A stretch of DNA of 6,154 nucleotides from Actinomycetota bacterium (GTDB lineage: Bacteria > Actinomycetota > Acidimicrobiia > Acidimicrobiales > AC-14). The DNA lies in NCBI GenBank assembly GCA_020200615.1, contig JAIVIH010000022.1:1-6154 (forward strand). The letters run 5' to 3'. How positions within the stretch are numbered: position 1 is the first letter of the stretch; each line of letters starts with the position of its first letter. Made by a program: the position numbers and the translations under genes. The notes below the pieces were generated by a model. That model saw only the letters and a list, made by a program, of their open reading frames with translations, was not told where the DNA came from and ran no database searches. Of this stretch, positions 1-6,154 are shown in pieces.

Positions 1-3000
1 GAACCTGATGTGTACATCACGTACGCGACGGCGTCGTCGGTCAGCCCGCACGGAGGGCTCGGAGCTTCCGAGACGCCGGGAGCAGCGTGGTTGCTCACCA
101 TGGGATCGAGCACGACAACTCCACGGTCGCTGGTCCGCAGCGTTTCCGGCAACCGATCGACGAACTGGCCCTGGGTCAGGGCGACCTCCATCCGCGTGTC
201 GTCGGCGATGAGGGACAGGCGATCGTTGGGGAACGATGGGTCGAGCGGCACGTAGCCGGCACCCACCTGGACCACGGCCAGGACGCCCGCCACCGACTCG
301 GCCGAGCGCTCGCCCATCACGCCCACCAGATCGCCGGGACGCACACCGTGCGCCAGCAACTGGTGGGCCAGCCCGTTCACCGCCCGCTCCAGCTCCGAGT
401 AGGTGAACGTCCCCTCCGGACCGTCGATGGCGATCCTTTCGCTGTGCGCATTCGCAGCTCGGGACCACAGCTCGCCGAGGGTCAGGCGCGGGATCGGGCG
501 GGCTGAGTCGTTCCACTCCTCGAGGATCCGGCGGTGGTCGCCGGGCCTGAGGACCGACACTTCCCCGAGCCGTTGTCGGCCCTCGTCGGCCAGAACTTCT
601 AGGGCGGTGAGCAACTGGGGCAGCAGTGCGCCCGCCCACGCCGGGTCGAACCGATCGGCGTCGTACACGACCTTGAGGGTCAGGTCGGCGGCCACCACCA
701 GATTGAGAGGGAAGTTCGAGCTCTCCCGCACCTGTACTTCGTGGACGCCGTCCGGCTTCGATCGCCGCTGTGTCCCACCCCGCGCCCGTCGAGCGGGGTA
801 GTTCTCGACCACCACCAGGCTCTCGAAAAGCGACCGAGGGGGGGCCACGTCGCTCCACGAGGCGATCTCGCTCAGCGATGCGTGCGCGTGCAACTGGCTC
901 GTGGCCTGGGCGGCGGCGAGATCGGCCAGCCACGAACGAACCTCGGTTCCCGGTTCGACCCGAACCCTCACGGGATGCGTGGTGATCAGCAGGCCCACGA
1001 TCTCCGCGGCTTGGGGGAGTTCCGGCGGCCGCCCTGAACCGGTCATCCCGAAGACCACATCGGTCTGACCGCTGTTTGCGGACAACACGACGGCCCATGC
1101 TCCCGTCACCATGGTGGCGAGAGTCAACCGTTCGGACCGCGCCCGGTCCTCTACGCGCCGCCGGAGATCGTCGGTGGGGGTCACTTCCAGCGCCGCGAAA
1201 CGTCCCGACGACGGCCCGGCGCCGGCGGCCGGCTCGAGCGTGGGCGTATCGAACCCGGCCAGGGTCTGCCGCCAGTACGCCTCGTCTTCAGCGGCCGTGC
1301 GCTGGAGGTGCCACTCGACGTACTCCCGAAACTGGTGGGCGGGCGAGCTAGACGGTGTGGCACCCGACACCAGCGCCCGGTAAGCCGCGTCCACCTCACC
1401 GAGCAGCAGCGACGCGCTCCACCCGTCGAGCAGCGCGTGGTGGTGGCTCCAGACGAGGCGGTAGCCGGCCACCAGCCGGACGAGGACCAGGCGCATCAAC
1501 GGCGCCCGGCCCGGGTCAAAGCCCTGCCGCCGGTCCTCCTGTAGCAGGCCCTCGATGCGCTCGTCGACCTCCGCCAATCCGAGATGGCTCCAGTCGACCA
1601 ACCGCAACGGGACGGTGACGGAGGCCAACACCTCTTGCACCATCCGGCCGCCGTGGTCAGGGACGAACCTGGTACGCAGGATCTCGTGGCGGTCGACACA
1701 ATGCGCCCACGCCGCCCGGAGGGAGACCACGTCGGTGTTTTCGGCGAGGTCGAGCACAGCGTGCTCCACGTAGGCGCCAGACCCTTCGTTGGAGAGGGTG
1801 TGCACCAGCATCTCCTCCTGGATCGGGACCAGCGGGTAGGCGGCGACTGCCGGGGGGTCGGCGCCGGGCTCGATGGCCATGTCCCCGGCGAGCGCGCCCA
1901 TCGCCTCTGCGAGCCAGTTCCCCAGTGCCTCGATCGTGGACCGTTCGTGGACGGTGGCGGCGTAGAACAGCCATACGACGACGCTGTCGTCCTGGCGGGC
2001 GGCGACCACGTCTATGGCGTAGGCCAGAGGCGCGCGAGGACTTCGCATGGGCCCCGGGGGCGGTCCCCCCCACGTCACCAAGCCGTCGCGTTCCTGCCCC
2101 ATGCTCATGCGCCCGACGTAGTTGAACGAGACCTCCGCGGGCGACAGGCCTCGGAGGTCTCGCACCGCCTCGTCCTCCGGGTCCCGGAGGTAGCGGACGG
2201 CGCCGTAGCCGACGCCCTTGCGGGGAACGCTGCGGACCCGGTCCCGCACCGAGCCGAGGGTGGTCGCCATAGGCGCGGTCGGGTCGACCGTAAGCGTTAG
2301 TGGGTGGGTGACGGTCAGCCAGCCCACGGTGCGCGACACGTCCACACCGGCGATCAACGGCTCTCGGCCGTGCCCCTCGACGTCGAGTCGTACCGTCGTC
2401 GCGCCGAGGGCGCCGGTCCACTTGGCCAGCGCCACGGCCAGAGCGGCGATCAGAGCGTCCTCGATGCGAGTGCCGGGCGCCAGCGAGGGCGCGCCGATCG
2501 TCACCCGCACGACCTGCTGGTCAACCACAGCGGGGGCGCGCTGCGGCGCTTCCTGAGCACGATCAACGGGGAGGCGGTTCACGGCCTGAGGTCCGTTCAG
2601 CCACCAGCACACGTCCTCGGAGGCTTCCGTGCCGTTGGCCCATTCGCTGAGTTCGGCGACCCACGTGGCGAAGCTCGAAGTCGGTGCCGGAAGCACCACG
2701 GCGTGACCGGCGAGCTGTTGCTGCAGGGCAAGTCCGAGGTCCGACAGCAGGATCGTCCACGACACCAGGTCGACTACGAGATGGTGGCCGACGAGGAGGA
2801 GCCGCCACGGGTACTCGCGCTGGCCGTCGACATCGTCGCCTACCAGGTCCGCCCGGAAGAGCGGACCGGTTTCCAGGCTCAGGCCGGCGTGCGCCTCTTC
2901 GGCGATACGGTCGAGCTCCCGCCTTCCCACGGGATGGACGGTGAAGGCGAGAGGGACGTCGTCGGCTCCCACCACGGTGGCCTGCCATCCCTCGGGCTGG

Positions 3001-6000
3001 CGCCGGAACAGGGTTCGCAGCGCCTCGTGCCGCTCGACCAGGGCCCGCAGCGCCACTTCGACGTGGACGGCAGTCACCGACCGGGCGAGCCGGACCACCA
3101 CCGCCTGGTTGTCGTGCCAAGGCTCGGGCGAGCCTGTTTCGAAGAACCAGCGCTGGATAGGCGAGAGGGGGACGGGACCACGGACGGGCGCCTCGGCCGG
3201 TGCCGCCGGTTGGGAGTGGTCGATTGCTGCGGCAAGCGCGGCGACGGTTTGGTTCTCGAACAAGTCGGCGAGAGTCACCCTCATGCCCTCGCGAGCGATG
3301 CGCCACGCGAGTTGGAGGCTGAGGATCGAGTCTCCGCCAAGCTCGAAGAAGTTGGAGTGGGTGGACACCCGGCCGCCTTCGATCCCGAGAACCTCGGACC
3401 AGATACGCGCCAGGGCTTCCTCGGTCCGCGTGGCCGGTTGATGGTGGTCGTCCTCTGGGACGGCCGGGAGGGGATCGGGAAGCCGTTGCCGGTCGACCTT
3501 GCCCCCGGCGGTACGGGGCAAGGCCGCGAGCGGTGTGTAGGACGAGGGCACGAGGTAGGCCGGCAGTTGGTCCCGGAGGGCGGCGTGGACCACGTCGGCG
3601 CGCATCTTGCCGCCATTAGGCACCAGGTACGCGGCGAGGTGCATCCGGCCCTGCCGATCCTTGCGGGCGACGACGGCCGCTGCCCGTACGCCCGGCTGGC
3701 GGAGCAAGTGAGCCTCGACCTCGGCTGGCTCGATCCGCTGCCCGCGCAGCTTGATCTGGTCGTCCGCCCGCCCGAGGATCTCGACGGCGCCGTCGAGTCG
3801 TCGGCGGGCGACGTCGCCACTGCGGTAGATGCGCTGACCGGGGCTCAATGGATCCGAGAGGAAGCGCGCAGCCGTGAGCACGTCGTCGCCCACGTAGCCG
3901 CCGGCCAGGCTGGAGCCGCCGATGTAGAGCTCGCCGACGAAACCGGAGGGCACCGGTCGCCGGGCGGCATCACGCACCAGCAACTGATTCCCTCGAATCG
4001 GATAGCCGACCGGCATCCGCCGCTCGCCCACCCAGTTCCGGTCGGCGGCCGGCTGGTAGAGCGCGTTGGTGATGGTCGTCTCCGAGGTGCCGTACGCCAC
4101 GAGCAAGCGAGCTCTTTCGCCGACCACCTCGTGCCAGCGGGCGACGGCGTCGGGGTGCACCGGCTCGCTGCCGACTACCACCAGTCGCAGGCTCGCGGGC
4201 AAAGGCCGATCGCCGGCGAGCGTGGCCACCCACTCGTGCCAGTAGCTGGCGGGGAGGTTGAGCACACTCACGCCGCCGGCGCCGCAGGCTCGCTCCAGTT
4301 CCTGGAATGGAAGCGGGCCACACAGACGGGTGAAGTGCACGGCAGCGCCCACAGCGACAGTGGGGAGCATCTCCTCGACGGCCACATCGAACCCGGGCGA
4401 TGCGAACTGCAACACCCGGTCGGCGGGCCGGAGCTCATAGGCCTCGATGACAGCGGCCACATGGTTGTGCAGCGCCCGCCGGGCGACGACGACGCCCTTC
4501 GGCGATCCGGTAGAGCCCGAGGTGTACACCACGTATGCAGGGGTATTGCCGTCGACGTCGACGGCCGGCCGTTGTTCGCTTTCGGCGGCGACGGCCGGGG
4601 CGGCAAGTGCCTTGGCATCGAGCACATAGGTGGCCCCGCAATCCGACATCAAGGTGGCCCGGCGGGCTGCGGGCAGCGCCAGGTCGAGGAGCAGGAAGGC
4701 GCATCCGGCCCGGTGCACGCCGAGCAGAGCGGTCAGGAGCGCTGGCCCGGGGGGCAGAGAGATGGCCACCACCGCCCCCCGTGTCAGCCCCTCCGACAGG
4801 AGATGGTGCGCCAGCCGGTTTGCAGCTCGTCCGAGCTCGGCATGGGTCATAGTGCCGCGCTCCCCTGTCGCGGCCAGGTCGTCGGCCTCGACTACGGCGG
4901 CCCGACCTTCCAGCCGCCCGGCTGCCGTGAGTCCCGCGGCGGCGACGGCAGGCGCGACCTCCTCCGCGGTCGTCGCCTCCCGGTGCGCCTCCTCGTCGTC
5001 GAGGAGAGGGATCTCCGCCAGCCGGCACTCGGGATCGGCAGTGACGCTTTCGAGCAGACGCACGAAGCACCGCAGCACATGGCGGGCCGTTTCACCGTCG
5101 AACAGATCGGTGGCGTACTCCAGCCAGAGATACGGCCGGGCGATGTCCTCGTCCACGGTCATCGTCAGGTCGAACTTGGCGGTGGCGGTGTGAGGCACGC
5201 CGGCCTCTTCATCGACGCTTCCGTCGGTGTTGTCTCCCTGGTAGGTGGTGAACATCACCTGGAACAGCGGGCTGTGGCCGAGCTGGCGCTGCGGGGCGAC
5301 GTGGCGGACGATCTCCTCGAACGGCAGATCCTGGTGGTCCTGGGCGTGGCTGACCCTGTCCCGTACCTCGGCCAGCACGTCTGCGAACGTCGGTTCGCCG
5401 GCCATGCGCACCCGGACCGCCAGGGAGTTCACGAACAGGCCGATGACCTCCTCGGTCTCCAGGCGAGTCCTGCCCGCCACCGGCATGCCGACGACCAGGT
5501 CATCCTGCCCCGACCAGCGCTGAAGCAAGGCAGCAAAGGCAGCCAAATAGGTCATGAACGGAGTTGCGCCGTGGCTGCGTCCGAGGTCACAGCAGCGCCG
5601 TGTGAGCCCCGGTGGCAGGGGCCGCCCGATGAGGGCCCCCGCGAAGCTCGCCGCCGGCGGGCGGGGCCGGTCCGTAGGCAGATCGAGCAGGGTAGGCACT
5701 CCCGCCAGCTGTTCCGACCACCAGGACAGCTCCCCCGACAAGTCCGAGCCCGCGAGTCGCTGGCGCTGCCACACGGCGTAATCGCCGTACTGGATCGGCG
5801 GCTCATCGCCGACGTGAGGGTGCCCGGCCACTCTGGCCTGCACCAGCAGCTTCAGCTCCCGACGGATGAGCCCCATCGACCACCCATCGGCCACGATGTG
5901 GTGGACCGCCAGGTGGAGGACGCTCGCCTCCGGCCCGAGCCGGACCAGATGTGCCCGCAGCAACGGTCCTGCCTCGAGGTCGAACGACCGCTCCGCCTGG

Positions 6001-6154
6001 CGCTGACCGATCGCCGCCTCCTCGGCACTGGCGAGCCCCTCGCCGGCCTCCCTCAGATCGGTCGACGACAGTGCCACTCTGGTCGCCGGGAGCACGACCT
6101 GGTGAGGCTGGCCGTCGATGGTGGTGAAGACCGTCCGGAGTGACTCGTGGCGGG
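1..6154 (-). CDS. Nonribosomal peptide synthetase, internal fragment, (C)-A-T-E-C-(A)
   Basis: Large cytoplasmic assembly-line enzyme that builds a peptide without the ribosome. The frame is open for 2050 codons (6152 down to 3) and runs off both window edges, so neither true end is visible. Domains in order: C, residues 1 to about 385 (N-terminus missing); A, about 412-892; T, about 908-978 with phosphopantetheine-site Ser942; E, about 990-1428; C, about 1436-1866; A, about 1890-2050 (truncated). The core motifs of each domain are found in the expected order and spacing, which rules out a frameshift or a gene boundary inside the window. This gives one complete module that should add and epimerize a residue, plus the start of the next module. 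Codon use is uniformly GC-rich with no TTA codon. The final product, substrates and gene name cannot be told from this fragment. The NRPS assignment is very secure. Confidence 0.97.
3..485 (-). other. Adenylation (A) domain, module 2, N-terminal part only
   Basis: First part of the amino-acid-activating domain of the next module. After the linker ILEEWNDSARP (1876-1886), a typical C-to-A junction, comes ERIAIDG (1905-1911), A1 FTYSELERAVN (1916-1926), A2 VGAGYVPLDPSFPNDRL (1963-1979) and the start of A3, AYVMYTSG (2043-2050), at which the window ends. Unlike the first A domain, these motifs match consensus well. All substrate-lining residues lie after A3, so specificity cannot be read. The rest of the domain and its T domain should continue to the left of position 1. 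Confidence 0.94.
555..1847 (-). other. Condensation (C) domain, module 2, post-epimerization (DCL-like)
   Basis: Couples the chain ending in the epimerized residue to the amino acid of the next module. It opens with YPLVPIQEEMLVH (1439-1451), the variant of motif C1 seen in C domains that sit directly after E domains (usual form YPLSPMQEGMLFH). C2 is RHEILRTRF (1488-1496). C3 is SHHHALLDGWS (1569-1579), where HHxxxDG uses His1571, His1572, Asp1576 and Gly1577 and is intact. The GFDPGRAPLMRL stretch (1544-1555), FREYVEW (1608-1614), AYWRQTLAGF (1625-1634) and LFESLVVVENYP (1775-1786) are also typical of this subclass. C5 reads GLLITTHPVRVRV (1720-1732), where FINTLPVRV is usual, a mild drift. 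The short linker from the E domain (about residues 1429-1438) contains no second carrier, so this C domain takes its donor from the T domain before the E domain. Confidence 0.95.
1869..3185 (-). other. Epimerization (E) domain, module 1, with altered HHxxxDG motif
   Basis: Member of the condensation superfamily that interconverts L and D forms at the alpha-carbon of the residue on the preceding carrier. E rather than C identity is clear from E1 PIQRWF (998-1003), E4 EGHGRE (1259-1264), E5 RTVGWLTVTHP (1274-1284), E6 PRKGVGYG (1310-1317) and E7 FNYVGR (1343-1348); E3 is around residues 1231-1242. The E5-E7 part is the stretch modelled by the NRPS family TIGR01720. The catalytic motif E2 reads HHLVVDLVSW (1123-1132). 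Both histidines and Asp1128 are kept, but the usual Gly is Leu1129 (codon 2766-2768, ctg). The presumed catalytic pair, His1124 and Glu1259 of EGHGRE, is intact. The domain may therefore be active, slowed or inactive; the sequence alone does not decide. The GGDS carrier before it and the post-E type C domain after it argue that a D-residue is made. Confidence 0.94.
3219..3431 (-). other. Thiolation / peptidyl carrier (T) domain, module 1
   Basis: Carries the growing chain as a thioester on a 4'-phosphopantetheine arm, added after translation by a phosphopantetheinyl transferase that is not in this window. Residues about 908-978 form the four-helix carrier: a first helix (TEEALARIWSEVLG), the loop with FFELGGDSILSLQL, and a C-terminal helix ending in VAALAAAI. 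The attachment residue is Ser942 (codon 3327-3329) in LGGDSI. The GGDS form, with Asp just before the Ser, is characteristic of carriers that serve an epimerization domain, rather than the GGHS form usual before a C domain. That agrees with the E domain that follows after a short Pro/Ala-rich linker. Confidence 0.95.
3477..4919 (-). other. Adenylation (A) domain, module 1, complete but divergent
   Basis: Selects an amino acid, activates it with ATP as the aminoacyl-AMP, and loads it on the following T domain. Core motifs: A1 MTHAEL (435-440), A2 around 480-498, A3 AYVVYTSGSTGSPKG (539-553, the phosphate-binding loop), A4 FDVAVEEM (588-595), A5 AYGTSETT (686-693), A6 GELYIGGSSLAGGY (740-753), A7 YRSGDV (776-781), A8 GRADDQIKLRGQRIEPAEVE (794-813), A9 LPAYLVP (863-869), A10 GGKVDR (883-888) with catalytic Lys885. 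A2 reads FLLLDLALP where AYVPLDPxxP is usual, and A5 lacks the Pro of NxYGPTE. Aligning to GrsA by eye gives specificity positions D589, V590, E593, N632, V658, V660, A686, I694, T695 and K885. The Asp at the first position fits an alpha-amino acid. I cannot assign this code to a substrate. Catalytic Asp780 and Lys885 are present, so activity is likely. Confidence 0.95.
4998..6152 (-). other. Condensation (C) domain, module 1, N-terminally cut by window edge
   Basis: Forms the peptide bond between the chain on the upstream carrier and the amino acid on this module's carrier. The window enters at motif C2 (RHESLRTVF, residues 1-9), so roughly the first 50 residues, with motif C1, lie beyond position 6154. 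Motif C3 is HHIVADGWS at residues 84-92, giving an intact HHxxxDG with His85 as the catalytic second histidine and Asp89. C4 is YGDYAVW (122-128), C5 IGLFVNS (237-243), C6 HQDLPFE (273-279), and C7 is around RQLGHSPLFQ (289-298). The motif style (HHIVADGWSMG, YGDYAVWQRQ, FVNSLAVR) looks like the common LCL class that accepts an L-configured donor. That subtype is inference, because the most diagnostic N-terminal part is missing. All catalytic residues in view are intact. Confidence 0.93.

Noticed and set aside
750..800. Arg/Lys-rich stretch in the second C domain (about residues 1788-1799) as a possible insertion
   Set aside because: It falls in the variable loop after ENYP that separates it from the NFPLNLVV strand in this C subclass, and its length looks normal.
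1429..1445. Three tandem gtg triplets (1437-1445) as a possible short repeat
   Set aside because: They encode the three histidines of the C3 motif SHHHALLDGWS, a normal catalytic feature.
2040..2075. Possible frameshift at the run of seven C at 2065-2071 beside a GC-rich stretch
   Set aside because: The reading frame passes straight through (residues around 1358-1370) and joins E motif E7 upstream to the DCL-like C domain downstream in the same register, so no indel is needed.
1584..2300. Plus-strand open frame of 238 codons (with similar ones at 87-506, 741-1037 and 1308-1544)
   Set aside because: Same mirror register. Each ends exactly where the NRPS uses a CTA or TCA codon (for example CTA for Leu1285 at 2298-2300), so they are codon-bias shadows.
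1657..2421. Closed minus-strand frame of 254 codons (with others at 2563-3306, 3281-3820 and 4435-5070)
   Set aside because: These are out of frame with the NRPS reading frame and give Arg/Pro/Gly-rich sequence without domains, as expected for off-frames of high-GC coding DNA.
2304..6143. Plus-strand open frame of 1279 codons, longer than any closed minus-strand frame in the window
   Set aside because: It lies exactly in the mirror codon register of the NRPS gene. It stays open only because TCA, CTA and TTA are nearly absent from the NRPS codons. Its translation shows no recognisable domain, while the minus strand carries C, A, T and E motifs in order across the same bases.

Overview
The whole window is the inside of one very large gene on the minus strand: a modular nonribosomal peptide synthetase (NRPS). 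In the minus-strand frame whose codons occupy plus-strand positions 3k to 3k+2, I read 2050 codons from position 6152 down to position 3 with no stop and no net frameshift. Neither the start codon nor the stop codon of the gene lies in the window. Residue numbers used below count from the codon at 6150-6152 as residue 1.

In protein order (right to left on the plus strand) the domains are: a condensation (C) domain entered at its C2 motif; a complete adenylation (A) domain; a thiolation/peptidyl-carrier (T) domain; an epimerization (E) domain; a complete second C domain of the kind that follows E domains; and the first third of a second A domain, cut at its A3 motif by the window edge. The fragment is therefore (C)-A-T-E-C-(A): one complete D-residue-incorporating module plus the start of the next. 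The first module should activate an amino acid, tether it to the T domain, condense it with the upstream chain and epimerize it. The second C domain should then accept the D-configured chain end and couple it to the residue chosen by the second A domain.

The DNA is strongly G+C-rich (about 70% by eye), codons mostly end in G or C, and TTA is absent from all 2050 codons. This suggests a high-GC bacterium, most likely an actinomycete-like one, but nothing in the window fixes the taxon. There is no intergenic DNA, so no promoter, ribosome binding site, terminator, RNA gene, mobile element or CRISPR array is expected, and none was seen. Long reading frames on the plus strand, including one of 1279 codons, are mirror images of the NRPS codons.

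The points most worth a second look are a Gly-to-Leu change in the catalytic HHxxxDG motif of the E domain, a first A domain with several off-consensus core motifs and an unassigned specificity code, and a domain order that predicts a D-residue at the first position.
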